A stretch of 64,000 nt of DNA from Gemmatimonadota bacterium (GTDB lineage: Bacteria; Latescibacterota; UBA2968): assembly GCA_002714465.1 (NCBI GenBank), contig PAXL01000034.1, positions 111,696-175,695 of the forward strand, written 5' to 3'. The position numbers and the translations under genes are program-made. The notes under the pieces are model-generated. The model was given only the letters and a program-made list of their open reading frames with translations, did not search any database and was not told where the DNA came from. Shown piece after piece: positions 55,103 to 64,000 of the stretch; position 1 is the first letter of the stretch, and every line of letters starts with the position of its first letter.

Positions 55103-56647
55103 ATGAAACCAAACATTGTATTCGCCTTCGCCGACGACTGGGGTCGCTACGCCAGCGCCTACGCCAAGTTTGAGGGCGATCGCTCTCTGAACACCCTGAT
55201 CAACACACCCAATTTCGACCGCATCGCAAGAGAGGGCGCGATCTTCAAGAACGCCTTTGTCCCAGCACCGCACTGCACACCTTGTCGAAGCTCGATACTC
55301 TCAGGCTCCTACTTCTGGCAGACCGGGTTGGGGGCCATCCTCCAGGGCGCAAAATGGGACGAATCGATTCCTTCTTACCCACTCGAACTCGAGAAGTCCG
55401 GATATCACATAGGCTATACCTACAAGGTCTGGTCACCCGGCCAGACGATGAATGCACCATACGGTGCGGAACGGACGAAATACGAGAGCGCGGGCAGGCA
55501 CTTTGGGCAGTTTTCCTTCTATGCAACCCAGAAGGTGAAAGGGCACGGTGTAGAGGGAGCCAAGCAGCTTCTGCTCGATGAAACGGGGTCCAATTTCTCG
55601 GACTTCCTGAATGCGCGCGAGGACGAAAAGCCCTTCTGCTACTGGTGGGGACCCACGAACACCCACAGGAAGTGGCAAAAAGGATCGGGCAAGGACCTCT
55701 GGGGGCTCGACCCTGACGACCTGGAGGGACGGTTGCCGGAATTTCTGCCCGACGTCCACGATATCAGAGAGGATGTCTGCGACTACCTGGGTGAGTGTCT
55801 GGCCTTCGATGCAGGACTGGGCGTGATCTTGGAAAAGCTCGAAGAAATCGGTGAACTCGACAATACGCTCTTCGTAGTGAGCGGCGACCACGGGATTCCG
55901 GGCATCCCCAGGGCAAAGTGCAACCTATACGACATCGGGTGCGAAGTCGCGCTCGCAGCGAGATGGCCAGGCCACATAGAAGCCGGTCGTGAGCTCGATG
56001 ACTTCGTCAACTTGATGGACCTTGGTTCCACGTTCCTCGACGCCGCGGGTGTCGACATACCGGACTCCATGACAGGCAAAAGCCTTGTACCAGTCTTCGA
56101 GAGCACTCAAAGCGGTTTGGTCGATCAGGACCGGACCTTCGTTGTCACGGGACGCGAACGACACGTGGGTTTCGCACGAGAGGGATTCCTGCCTTACCCC
56201 CAACGAGCGATTCGAACAAGGGACTTTCTCTATGTCCACAACTTCGCTCCCGATCGGTGGCCTGCCGGTGACCCAATGGGACTGGACGACCCGAACACAG
56301 AGTCACCTGATTGGGAGTCGCTGCAGGAGGTCACCTACACAGCCTATCCTGACATGGACGCAAGCCCAACGAAGGCGTGGATGATCCATCATCGGGCAGA
56401 AGAGGGAATCCAGCGGGCCTTTGACCTTGGATTTGGCAAACGGCCTCAGGAAGAGCTATACGACCTCCGAGAGGATCCCGACTGCATGGATAACATAGCG
56501 GATCACGAGAACTTCGAGAAGACACGTAAAGCACTCTACGACCAGTTGATGAACGTTCTCAGAGAACAGGATGATCCGCGTGTCGTTGAGACGCCGTGTC
56601 GATTCGAACAGGAGCCGTATGCGTCCGACACACGTCCCAAGTCATGA
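55103..56647 (+). CDS. formylglycine-dependent sulfatase (family S1 type)
   Basis: 514 residues, GAGG upstream of the ATG. KPNIVFAFADDWGRY opens the alkaline-phosphatase-like fold with the metal-binding Asp pair; the activation motif CTPCRSSILSG has Cys58, Pro60 and Arg62, so Cys58 should become formylglycine. VVSGDHGIPGIPRAKCNLYD is the second metal site. No signal peptide, so it would act in the cytoplasm unless exported otherwise. No maturation enzyme (anSME or intact FGE) is in the window. Its stop overlaps the start of a broken cupin gene. Confidence 0.95.
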   Translation: MKPNIVFAFADDWGRYASAYAKFEGDRSLNTLINTPNFDRIAREGAIFKNAFVPAPHCTPCRSSILSGSYFWQTGLGAILQGAKWDESIPSYPLELEKSGYHIGYTYKVWSPGQTMNAPYGAERTKYESAGRHFGQFSFYATQKVKGHGVEGAKQLLLDETGSNFSDFLNAREDEKPFCYWWGPTNTHRKWQKGSGKDLWGLDPDDLEGRLPEFLPDVHDIREDVCDYLGECLAFDAGLGVILEKLEEIGELDNTLFVVSGDHGIPGIPRAKCNLYDIGCEVALAARWPGHIEAGRELDDFVNLMDLGSTFLDAAGVDIPDSMTGKSLVPVFESTQSGLVDQDRTFVVTGRERHVGFAREGFLPYPQRAIRTRDFLYVHNFAPDRWPAGDPMGLDDPNTESPDWESLQEVTYTAYPDMDASPTKAWMIHHRAEEGIQRAFDLGFGKRPQEELYDLREDPDCMDNIADHENFEKTRKALYDQLMNVLREQDDPRVVETPCRFEQEPYASDTRPKS

Positions 56648-56760
56648 ATCTCGTGACCGATCCCATCAACTTCGCAGACAAGCTGTCCAAGTTCTCTGGC
56701 CACCTCGCGTGATCGCAGAGCTGAACCACTATCAATTTCGGTCGCTGGCTGGACGAGCAC
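56644..56760 (+). pseudogene. frameshifted cupin gene formerly coupled to the sulfatase
   Basis: An ATG overlapping the sulfatase stop (ATGA) reads MNLVTDPINFADKLSKFSGH, LA, stop. In another frame the next bases read PRVIAELNHYQFRSLAG. Joined, they match the N-terminus of small cupins (vNL..k...f..hW.PkVvaelNdyqfKlvk..GeFvwH.H). The HxH metal motif and the remaining barrel are not visible. The frameshift and loss of the rest make it non-functional. Confidence 0.65.
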
Positions 56761-56829
56761 TTCCAGCTCAGGCTCGACAACAAGCCTCTCACTTGCCTCG
56801 CTTCATTCTCATCCCTATCCTCCCCCACC

Positions 56830-57810
56830 ATGTCGATCTGCCCGTCCACCGAGTTCTCACTCGAAGCATTCCCTCTTGGCTTGAAGGGATGGCACCACAT
56901 CCAATTCGCGTCGCCGCTTCGGATTCCCGTCACCCTCCCGATCGCTGTTGCAAAGAGCGCGTCTGGGGGGCCGACCATCGTCGTGACAGGTCTCGTGCAC
57001 GGCGACGAGTTCGAGGGACCCTCAGCCATATCCCGTCTGTTCTTCGACCTGCAACTCCACGCCGGAACCTTCATCGGGCTGCCCCTCACGAATCCCTGGG
57101 CACACGCAGGACAATCCCGGAACACACCGAAGCACTTCGATGGTCTGAACCTGGCTCGTCAGTTTCCTGGTCTCGCAGAGGGTTCCCGAACCCAGCAGCT
57201 TGCGCACCTGCTCTACCAATGGGTCACAGGGCTCCTCGGCCCGAACGATCTGCTCATTGACCTGCATAGCGCAGGATCGCGATACGAGTATCTCTCAATG
57301 GTTGGCTACCACCCGACGGATGACGATACCGAGTCAGCTTCCCGCGAACTCGCCGCAGCTTTTGGGTTCAGAAACCTGTGGCAAATTCCCGACTCGCCGT
57401 CCTCTCGACGCACTCTCAACGGATCGATTGCGCGTGCTGGCATTCCCACCATCGGCACCGAGGTCCGCGGTTTCGGCGGGCTGAGGTCATTAGATGTCGA
57501 CCTTCTTGTGAACGGGATCCGCAGAGTCCTTGCCGTCAAGGGAATGGTTGCAGACGAGCCACCGACGACCGAAGACGTTCCTATTCAGACCACCCATCAA
57601 ATCGTCTTCTCCACAAGCGGCCTGTTCAACGCCGATGTCGATCTTGCAGACACAGTCCAAGCTGGCCAGCCACTCGGTCGAGTCTTGACCATTCAGGGAG
57701 AGACAGTCGAAACGCTCATTGCTCCTGTCGACGGTCAGGTGTGGGCAATAAGGCGGTTTGCGTCGGTGCATCCGGGCGATATAGCGTTTCTTATTGCGCA
57801 GCCTATATAG
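56830..57810 (+). CDS. succinylglutamate desuccinylase/aspartoacylase-family metal hydrolase
   Basis: 326 residues. Zn ligands His and Glu in VTGLVHGDEFEGPSAISRL and the second His in LLIDLHSAGSRYEY; the substrate Arg region is in LNLARQFPGLAEGSRTQQLA; a glutamate in GTEVRGFGG may be the catalytic base. The C-terminal beta domain (ADTVQAGQPLGRVLTIQGET) resembles a biotinyl/barrel-like hybrid domain common in this group. It removes acyl groups from amino compounds. No good ribosome binding site is seen before the ATG. Confidence 0.9.
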   Translation: MSICPSTEFSLEAFPLGLKGWHHIQFASPLRIPVTLPIAVAKSASGGPTIVVTGLVHGDEFEGPSAISRLFFDLQLHAGTFIGLPLTNPWAHAGQSRNTPKHFDGLNLARQFPGLAEGSRTQQLAHLLYQWVTGLLGPNDLLIDLHSAGSRYEYLSMVGYHPTDDDTESASRELAAAFGFRNLWQIPDSPSSRRTLNGSIARAGIPTIGTEVRGFGGLRSLDVDLLVNGIRRVLAVKGMVADEPPTTEDVPIQTTHQIVFSTSGLFNADVDLADTVQAGQPLGRVLTIQGETVETLIAPVDGQVWAIRRFASVHPGDIAFLIAQPI

Positions 57811-58018
57811 AAATTCCAGTTGAGGTTCAGAGTTCAGCAAGAGTGTAAGGCAACCGCAATGGGATGAACTTTTTGCGAACAAACACCCACAGATGGTTTC
57901 TTCATTCGCAGCTACGTATCACTGCGTGGTCTCTTCCCGGCAGGGCTTCTAGGCCAGGGTCTACTCCGAAACCCTCCACGTCTTCTGTCGTTCCACTTTT
58001 TGGTTTGTAGGAGTCAGA

Positions 58019-59440
58019 ATGGGCTACCCTAGCGTCTACCCAACAGGATCGACCATCTACGATCCGAAGGAGTGCTTCAACGGCTACACCTGTTTCAGAA
58101 CACACGAGGGTGTCGTTCTGATCGACATGAACGGCAACGTCGTGCATCTCTGGAAGGGGCTGGAGGGGTTTCCCGCAAAGCCAATGCCGGGCGGCTTTGT
58201 CTTTGGAAGCACCGCTCGAAGAAACCCGAAATACGGTTACCTGGACATGGAAGACCTTGTCCTGGTCGATTGGAACGGGAACGTGGTGTGGAAGTATGCG
58301 AAGTACGATCGGGTAAAGGATGGACGGAAGCAGAAATGGATGGCACGGGTCCATCATGACTTCCAGGTCGAGGGGAATCCAGTCGGATACTACGCACCGG
58401 GGATGGAACCCTCACCGATCGGGAAACCCATACTTATGCTAGGACACAAGAACACCGAAGCGCCGCATATCGCGCCAGGCAACATTCTAGATGACACAAT
58501 CATCGTCGTCTCATGGGAGGGGAAGGTCACCTGGGAGTGGCGATTCAGCGATCACATCGAGGAGATGGGTTTCAGTGAAGCTGCGCGGAACACGATGCAT
58601 CGAAACCCAAACATCGTGCCGGCAGGTGGAGGAATGGGAGACTGGGCCCATGTAAATAGCCTATCCAGGCTGGGTCCAAACCGATGGCAGGCCAAGGATA
58701 AACGGTTCCACAGAGACAACCTGATCGTCAGTTGTCGTCAGACCAACACGCTGATGATCATAAACCGTAGAAAACCGTTCAACATCGTGTGGCGTGTCGG
58801 CCCCGATTACGGTAAATCAGAATCTCTGCGCAGACTGGGTCCAATCATCGGACCCCATCACGTTCATATGATCCCAAAGGGCCTTCCGGGCGAAGGAAAC
58901 ATCCTCGTGTTCGACAACGGCGGACGCGGAGGCTATGGCGAACCTAATCCCGGGGCGACAACAGGTCACAACAACGTCATTCGTCCCTGGTCACGTGTGA
59001 TCGAATTCGACCCGACGACGCTCGATATCGTATGGGAGTATACGGCTCAGGCAGGGGGCGCCGCCCCTGTAGTTCAGGACAGCCGCTTCTACAGCGTACT
59101 CGTCAGTTCTGCGCAAAGACTACCGAACGGAAATACGCTCATCACCGAAGGTGGCGATGGTCGTTTCCTCGAAGTCACCAAAGACTGCGACATCGTGTGG
59201 GAGTATATCAGCCCATACGTCGACCCGAAGTTCAACCACAACCAGGTCTACCGCGCCTACCGAATCCCGTATGACTGGGTCCCCCAACTCGATTCACCCC
59301 GAGAGAAGGCCATCGCACGTCTCGACAACAGCAAGTTCAGAGTGGATGACTCCGGCACGAAACGAGCAACAGTCGCGACGCTGAAAAGAGGTGGACGGGT
59401 AAACACCGATCCGTCGCTATGTGTAATACCGACCCCTTAA
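58019..59440 (+). CDS. arylsulfotransferase (ASST)-like beta-propeller protein
   Basis: 473 residues with TAGGAG before the ATG. Repeated blades with NGNVVHLWKGLEG, DWNGNVVWKY, SWEGKVTWEWRF and NTLITEGGDGRFLEVTKDCD followed by IVWEY are the ASST/aryl-sulfate sulfotransferase pattern; HH motifs (ARVHHDFQVEGNP, IIGPHHVHMIPKG) fit the catalytic His region. Known ASSTs are periplasmic; this one has no signal peptide. Close to two sulfatases, it may act on the same sulfated compounds (inference). Confidence 0.85.
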   Translation: MGYPSVYPTGSTIYDPKECFNGYTCFRTHEGVVLIDMNGNVVHLWKGLEGFPAKPMPGGFVFGSTARRNPKYGYLDMEDLVLVDWNGNVVWKYAKYDRVKDGRKQKWMARVHHDFQVEGNPVGYYAPGMEPSPIGKPILMLGHKNTEAPHIAPGNILDDTIIVVSWEGKVTWEWRFSDHIEEMGFSEAARNTMHRNPNIVPAGGGMGDWAHVNSLSRLGPNRWQAKDKRFHRDNLIVSCRQTNTLMIINRRKPFNIVWRVGPDYGKSESLRRLGPIIGPHHVHMIPKGLPGEGNILVFDNGGRGGYGEPNPGATTGHNNVIRPWSRVIEFDPTTLDIVWEYTAQAGGAAPVVQDSRFYSVLVSSAQRLPNGNTLITEGGDGRFLEVTKDCDIVWEYISPYVDPKFNHNQVYRAYRIPYDWVPQLDSPREKAIARLDNSKFRVDDSGTKRATVATLKRGGRVNTDPSLCVIPTP

Positions 59441-59470
59441 CACCTCCGTTGCTGTCGCACGGTCGGACAC

Positions 59471-59881
59471 TTAGCCGCGAAGCCTATCCCAAGGGGATTC
59501 GTCGGTAACGTCGACCAAGGGCGGGCCCTCGAACACCGCGGGTGAAAGGATTGCAAGGAACACGAGCGTGTCTTCACCTGCGTTGTAGGTTCCGTGCACG
59601 ACGTCCACCGGTATGTGAGCCGAATCACCTGGACCCAGAATCCGCTTTTCTCGATCGACCCACTGCTCCGCCTTCCCGCTCACGACGTAGATGATCTCTT
59701 CCATCGCCGGGTGACGATGGAACTTGTGGGCCTGTCCTGCGGGCATCGAAACCCGCACTAGCATAAGGTGCTCCGCTTCGGTCAGGCCCGCGCGACTGAT
59801 CCACTCGTGGGGTCCCCAAGGAAGTTCATCGATCTCTACGTCGTCCTGCTTGATAAATCGTAATAGCTCTTTCTTGCTCAC
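59471..59881 (-). CDS. small cupin-domain protein
   Basis: 136 residues from a GTG with CCGGAG upstream. Cupin motif 1 KFHRHPAMEEIIYVVSGKAE and motif 2 GPGDSAHIPVDVVHGTYN are complete, so a metal is probably bound by His, His, Glu and His. Single-domain cupins are isomerases, dioxygenases or sensors. It is convergent with the ASST-like gene. Confidence 0.9.
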   Translation of the reverse strand: MSKKELLRFIKQDDVEIDELPWGPHEWISRAGLTEAEHLMLVRVSMPAGQAHKFHRHPAMEEIIYVVSGKAEQWVDREKRILGPGDSAHIPVDVVHGTYNAGEDTLVFLAILSPAVFEGPPLVDVTDESPWDRLRG

Positions 59882-60087
59882 ATGGTGCTCCGGGGAGTCA
59901 GCGTTTAGAGGCTAGGAACTGAGTAATTCTACAGTCCAGTTTGTTATTTGACATTTGACCGTTACGACCGTGCCACCACCGCGCAAACATGCTCCTGCGT
60001 GAAATCACAAAATACCCCCTACGGCCCCACCCATAAGCCTTACATTCCTCTGCGCTCGATGAATCGTCATCTGCGTTGAAGAGCCTT

Positions 60088-61560
60088 TCAGGTCTCCTCG
60101 AACGGATGCATCGGTCTCCTGCGGTGCTGATACTCGAAGGTCCTCATATCCGCCGCCGTCGCCCCGTCGGTATTGACGCGAATCAACTCCGCACAAACCG
60201 GCTCGAATGCCGCTACAGGTGCGTGAACGCCTTTGGCGACGAGGATTTGGAAGTCTTTGGGGTCGAGACCGATACTGGTCACCACCCCCAGACTCACAGG
60301 TACAACCCGCCGCGACGTCAGGCTGATCGTAAGTCCCGTATCTGTCGTGACCACGGTCGTCGGTCCCATATCGAAGTGCGTATAGCCGCCGTGTCGGATC
60401 TCTCTTTCTTCGAATCTGCCATCGTGTACGCTCTTCACGGTCACGTCAGCCTCTAGTGGTGCCCCGTGTCGGTCATCCGTCTTCCCACCCATGGACAGAC
60501 GTAGTTTTGCACCGATGCCTGCTTCACGGGCCGCTTTCTGCGAGGGGTCGTCGTACAGGCAAACGAAGGCGGTTGTGTCAGCGCGCCGGTGTAATTCGTG
60601 CGCGATCAGTGTACTATCGGCCGCCGATCCCCCACCGACATTGTCACCCATGTCGAGGAGACATATCGGACCCATTTTCGACACGGCCATCGAGACCGCC
60701 TCTTCCACCGTGACGTACTCGCCCACGAACTCCTCACGATGGTCGAGCAAGTAGGCCACCATCTCGTTGGCCAGCCTCTGTGCAAGTTCAGGGTCGTCAT
60801 CGGTCACGACGACTGCCGCCGATCCCATCTCCTCTACATCGCCGTATGGGAACCCGAGGATCACGCTGTTCGACAGGACGCCTGGTTGGTTGAGCTGTGC
60901 GTTCGCGAGCTCGTAGAGCGGAAGACACGGCCATTGCGTTGTCCCTTGTCGCTCGATGTTGATCCCAAACGCGGGAAACGTCGCACGTTGGACCGGGTTG
61001 ATCTCTCTGCGCAAAGTGCGCCGCATCAGGTTCACAGCCTCGTATCCACGATCGAGTTGATCCAGGTGCGGGTTCGACCGATAGGCGATCGTGACATTGC
61101 AAGCGTCTACCATCCGCTGCGACAGGTTGGCGTGCGGGTCGATCACGCAGATAATCGGCTTCTCAGGTCCGGCCTGATCCCGCAACCGCGTCAGCCAGTG
61201 GCCGTCGAGGTCGCGGTATTCGCCTCCTTCACCCGCGTTCGCTCCGTGCGGGGAGACCAAGAAACCATCCAGTTCACCGGCCTCATCAATAGCACCGAAC
61301 ATCAGTTCCATCAGCTCATCGCACGTGTCCCGTGTAATTGTACCGGATGGCGACGTCCCAGCGTGGAAAATCGGAACCGATTCAATATCCGCCTTCTCGA
61401 GCCCATCGAGGAATCCCGTGATCTGATGCAGTCCACCACCGAAGGCTTCTCGTATCTCGTCCCCAAACAGGACCCCGTCACGACGAAACAGATCGATCGT
61501 CGTCGGTGTCACCGCAAATGTGTTCGACTCGTGCATCAACGACAGAATACCTACACGCAT
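60088..61560 (-). CDS. M81-family metallopeptidase (MlrC/microcystinase C-like)
   Basis: 490 residues, AGGAGG before the ATG. MRVGILSLMHESNTFAVTPT, GFLVSPHGANAGEGGEYRDL, VIDPHANLSQRMVDACNVTI, YRSNPHLDQLDRGYEA and the C-terminal CLLDMGDNVGGGSAADSTLI with FDMGPTTVVTTD are family signatures; metal ligands are likely His in PHAN and PHLD and the Asp in MGDNVGGG. Most members are amidohydrolase-like enzymes of unknown substrate; only the cyanotoxin member (MlrC) is well studied. Confidence 0.93.
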   Translation of the reverse strand: MRVGILSLMHESNTFAVTPTTIDLFRRDGVLFGDEIREAFGGGLHQITGFLDGLEKADIESVPIFHAGTSPSGTITRDTCDELMELMFGAIDEAGELDGFLVSPHGANAGEGGEYRDLDGHWLTRLRDQAGPEKPIICVIDPHANLSQRMVDACNVTIAYRSNPHLDQLDRGYEAVNLMRRTLRREINPVQRATFPAFGINIERQGTTQWPCLPLYELANAQLNQPGVLSNSVILGFPYGDVEEMGSAAVVVTDDDPELAQRLANEMVAYLLDHREEFVGEYVTVEEAVSMAVSKMGPICLLDMGDNVGGGSAADSTLIAHELHRRADTTAFVCLYDDPSQKAAREAGIGAKLRLSMGGKTDDRHGAPLEADVTVKSVHDGRFEEREIRHGGYTHFDMGPTTVVTTDTGLTISLTSRRVVPVSLGVVTSIGLDPKDFQILVAKGVHAPVAAFEPVCAELIRVNTDGATAADMRTFEYQHRRRPMHPFEET

Positions 61561-61743
61561 CTGCGCTCCTCCTAGGTCTAGGCCCGATCAAGTGTTACTT
61601 TACAAGACACTGACTTACTCCATGCCAGTCAACCGGGAGAGAGCCTGCGTGGATCGTAGTCGAAGCGATGATCACTGTAGCGATCGTGTAAGGGCTACGC
61701 GCCCTCACACGACAACTATCACACCACAAAACCAGCAGGAGCC

Positions 61744-63039
61744 ATGTCCGACAAACCACTGAACGTCCTCTTCCTATTCGCCGACCAGATGCACGCCTTC
61801 GCGATGGGCTGCATGGGAAACAACGAAATCAAGACACCCAACCTTGACAAGCTAGCCGAGCAGGGCGTCCTCTTCAGGAACTGCTACTCGAACGCGCCTG
61901 TCTGTACGCCCTTCCGGGCCACGCTTGTATCTGGACTCTACGGAACACAGACGGACACGCTCAGAAACAGCGCTTATATACCAGACGGTACACGAACTCT
62001 CGCAGCCTCACTTAACGATGGTGGCGTACGGACCAGCTGGGTCGGCAAGTGGCATCTCGGCGACAAAGGCAACATTCCTATCCCGCCAGAGCTTCGCGCT
62101 GACTTCACTGACTTCATCGGATACCAGTGCTACAACGATTTCCTCCACGGCGTGAAGTTCTTCAATGAGGATCACGTCGAACACGTCTACGACCACCACC
62201 GAACAGATGTCACGACGGATATCGCGATCGAGCGTCTCGAAAAGATCAAGGATCAGCCCTTCGCGATGTTCGTCTCGTATCAGAACCCGCACTACCCGGA
62301 GCAGCCGGCACGGCGTTTCGAGCAGATGTATACTGATGCCCAGTTGACCCGCAGACCGAACGCGTCCGATGTAGAGCCCTATACAAATACACAGAGCCCT
62401 CCGAGTCCGAAGCCACGAGAAAACGATCCGATCTACCAAAAATACGGTGGTAATCTGGACGAGTATCTTCGCCAGTACTACGCGATGGTCACCCAGCTCG
62501 ACGACAACGTGGGCCAGATGATGCAGGCTCTCGAGGAGATGGGCATTGCTGACAACACTGTCGTCGTCTTCACGTCGGATCACGGGGACATGCAGGGCAG
62601 CCAGGGCGCCGTGAACAAGGGTCTGCCTTGGGAAGAATCGAGTCGAATCCCCCTTATCGTCAGGACACCGGGCGGCGTTTCGAGCGCAGTTATCGAGGAC
62701 CTCGTCTCGGGCGTCGACTTCTTCCCGACGTGCTTGGACTATACCGGTTGCGATCAGGAGGACAGCCTTGAAGGGAACAGCTTCGCAGATCTCACGCGCA
62801 GTCCCAATGCTTCGTCAATGGATCGAGCCATCTACGCGGAGATGAAGCCGTGGTGCATGATTCGTTACGGTGCTTTCAAACTCGTGGCAGACAAGGAGCC
62901 TTTCACCCTGACCCATCTGTTCGACCTCGAGAGTGATCCCTACGAGCTCAACAACCTGCTCGGCCATGCCGACCATGTAGACGCTCAGAGGAAACTCGCC
63001 ACCAAGCTCGAGTCCTGGTGGCAGCGCGTCTCTTCCTAA
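61744..63039 (+). CDS. formylglycine-dependent sulfatase (second copy)
   Basis: 431 residues. LNVLFLFADQMHAFAMGCMG opens the fold; CTPFRATLVSG gives Cys54-x-Pro56-x-Arg58 for formylglycine; VGKWHLGDKG, VFTSDHGDMQGSQG and LFDLESDPYELNNL are the usual C-terminal and metal-site blocks. No signal peptide. The AGGAGCC before the ATG is a fair site. It is shorter than the sulfatase at 55.1 kb and differs in sequence, so they are separate paralogues. Confidence 0.96.
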   Translation: MSDKPLNVLFLFADQMHAFAMGCMGNNEIKTPNLDKLAEQGVLFRNCYSNAPVCTPFRATLVSGLYGTQTDTLRNSAYIPDGTRTLAASLNDGGVRTSWVGKWHLGDKGNIPIPPELRADFTDFIGYQCYNDFLHGVKFFNEDHVEHVYDHHRTDVTTDIAIERLEKIKDQPFAMFVSYQNPHYPEQPARRFEQMYTDAQLTRRPNASDVEPYTNTQSPPSPKPRENDPIYQKYGGNLDEYLRQYYAMVTQLDDNVGQMMQALEEMGIADNTVVVFTSDHGDMQGSQGAVNKGLPWEESSRIPLIVRTPGGVSSAVIEDLVSGVDFFPTCLDYTGCDQEDSLEGNSFADLTRSPNASSMDRAIYAEMKPWCMIRYGAFKLVADKEPFTLTHLFDLESDPYELNNLLGHADHVDAQRKLATKLESWWQRVSS

Positions 63040-63159
63040 AGAGCCCTTGTGACCCTCATCCATCAATCGAGGCTCGCTAGTCGCAGTCTTTTCGCTTGAT
63101 AGCTGGCCCGAGATGGCCTGATAATCACCGAACTACTCCACGCCAGCTCTAGGGATAAA

Positions 63160-64000
63160 ATGCGCTTCAGAGACTTCTTCAAAGGCAACACCAGGCCAGT
63201 CATCTCGTTTGAAATCTACCCACCAAAGACCAAACGTGGCCTTCACGCACTCAAGAGTCGTTTATTACCCAAACTGATCGAGCTCGGTCCGAGCTACATT
63301 ACTGTGACCTATGGGGCTGGCGGATCGACTCAGGGGGAAACACTCGAGATCGCATCAACCGTCAAAAACGAGCTAGGGCTGGAGGCTGCATGCCACCTCA
63401 CCTGCGTTGGCGCCTCAAAGTCGGAGATCGACGACATCATCGGTCGCATCAGGACGGAGGGTATCAACAACATCGTCGCTCTGCGGGGAGACCCGCCAAC
63501 GGGTCAGGATCAGTTTGTCGCTCACGAAGAGGGGTTCAACCACGCGAACGAACTGGTCGAACACATCCGGGCGACTGAGGATTCGAACAGCCGCGCAGGT
63601 CTGGCCGTAGCAGGCTATCCAGAGAAGCATCTGGAGGCCGAGAGTTTGGATGTCGACATCGAGAACCTTAAGCGTAAGGTTGACGCAGATGCCGACATCG
63701 TCATCACTCAGCTGTTCTACGACAACAATGTGTTCTACGACTATCGCGACAAAGTCGCCGCGGCCGGGATCGACATTCCGATCATTCCCGGTCTTATGCC
63801 GATTCAGTCTAGGAGTCAGGTCCAGCGGATCGCATCGCTCTGCGGCGCTACCTTGCCCAAGAACCTGCTTGGGCAAATCGAGGATGCCGGAGACGATGAC
63901 GAGGCGGTTAAGGTCATCGGCACCGAGCAATGCACCGCTCAGAGCCAGGGCTTAATTCGGAACGGCGCACCTGGCATTCATTACTACGTGCTCAATCGCT
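63160..64000 (+). CDS. metF: 5,10-methylenetetrahydrofolate reductase MetF (3' partial)
   Basis: The frame opens at the ATG at 63160 (AGGGATAAA upstream) and runs past the window end; 280 residues are visible. VISFEIYPPKTKRGLHALKS at the N-terminus, YITVTYGAGGST, NNIVALRGDPPTG and ITQLFYDNNVFYDY with IPIIPGLMPIQ are family blocks. It reduces methylene-THF to methyl-THF with FAD. No methionine synthase is adjacent in the visible part. Confidence 0.97.
   Translation, partial: MRFRDFFKGNTRPVISFEIYPPKTKRGLHALKSRLLPKLIELGPSYITVTYGAGGSTQGETLEIASTVKNELGLEAACHLTCVGASKSEIDDIIGRIRTEGINNIVALRGDPPTGQDQFVAHEEGFNHANELVEHIRATEDSNSRAGLAVAGYPEKHLEAESLDVDIENLKRKVDADADIVITQLFYDNNVFYDYRDKVAAAGIDIPIIPGLMPIQSRSQVQRIASLCGATLPKNLLGQIEDAGDDDEAVKVIGTEQCTAQSQGLIRNGAPGIHYYVLNR

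Noticed and set aside
60598..61575. 325-codon plus-strand frame inside the M81 peptidase gene
   Set aside because: Antisense shadow; the minus-strand M81 protein explains the sequence fully.

Overview
The window is about 64 kb of compact bacterial chromosome: short intergenic gaps, ATGA overlaps, frequent GTG/TTG starts and Shine-Dalgarno sites. It has one tRNA, no rRNA, no CRISPR array and no insertion sequence that I can see. Housekeeping genes (serS, rsmB, rng, rplU-rpmA, mdh, acnA, gpmI, sucC, dnaK, metF) sit beside a Na+-pumping oxaloacetate decarboxylase set, flagellar-type small proteins and a long run of phytanoyl-CoA-dioxygenase-like proteins, sulfatases, an RraA-like protein and an M81 (MlrC-like) peptidase. 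That gene content resembles uncultured marine or sponge-associated lineages such as Latescibacterota or Poribacteria. This placement is inference from gene content; no marker phylogeny was possible.

Layout. 1-3.7 kb: end of a DegT-type sugar aminotransferase, a MotE/MgtE-N-like protein, serS and a small FlhB-C-like protein. 3.9-10.4 kb: siroheme-decarboxylase-like Lrp protein and clpP (minus strand), then rsmB coupled to a giant TPR protein. 10.4-16.6 kb (minus strand): a decayed formylglycine-generating-enzyme-like gene, a PilZ-like protein, ATP sulfurylase, tRNA-Lys and moeA-moaC. 16.8-23.5 kb (plus strand): SDR, rng, rplU-rpmA, mdh and a three-gene quinol-oxidising complex made of Rieske protein, cytochrome b and a hexaheme cytochrome c. 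23.7-32.6 kb: acnA divergent from a LysR gene, gpmI, sucC (without sucD), dnaK. 32.7-38.4 kb: SH3 lipoprotein, oadGBA, response regulator.

38.9-63 kb is an accessory catabolic region. It holds RraA / toroid-lyase-like / medium-chain dehydrogenase; a sterol-desaturase-type hydroxylase; a free-standing RarA C-terminal domain; five Fe(II)/2-oxoglutarate dioxygenases; an SGNH hydrolase with a coupled unknown; a 2-hydroxyacid dehydrogenase; ECF sigma; Csp; two formylglycine-type sulfatases; an aspartoacylase-like deacylase; an arylsulfotransferase-like beta-propeller; a cupin; and an M81 peptidase. Most genes carry their own ribosome binding site and have no signal peptide, which suggests intracellular processing of small organic or sulfated substrates after uptake.

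The most striking result comes from translating the 'empty' gaps. Several hold recognisable but broken genes: an FGE domain (10.5-10.9 kb), an outer-membrane protein (37.2-37.5 kb), a GNAT acetyltransferase (44.0-44.6 kb), a sulfatase C-terminus (48.2-48.5 kb), a ComB-like fragment (49.4-49.6 kb) and a cupin (56.6-56.8 kb). The window therefore looks like a genome losing accessory genes by point mutation and small indels rather than by transposon insertion.
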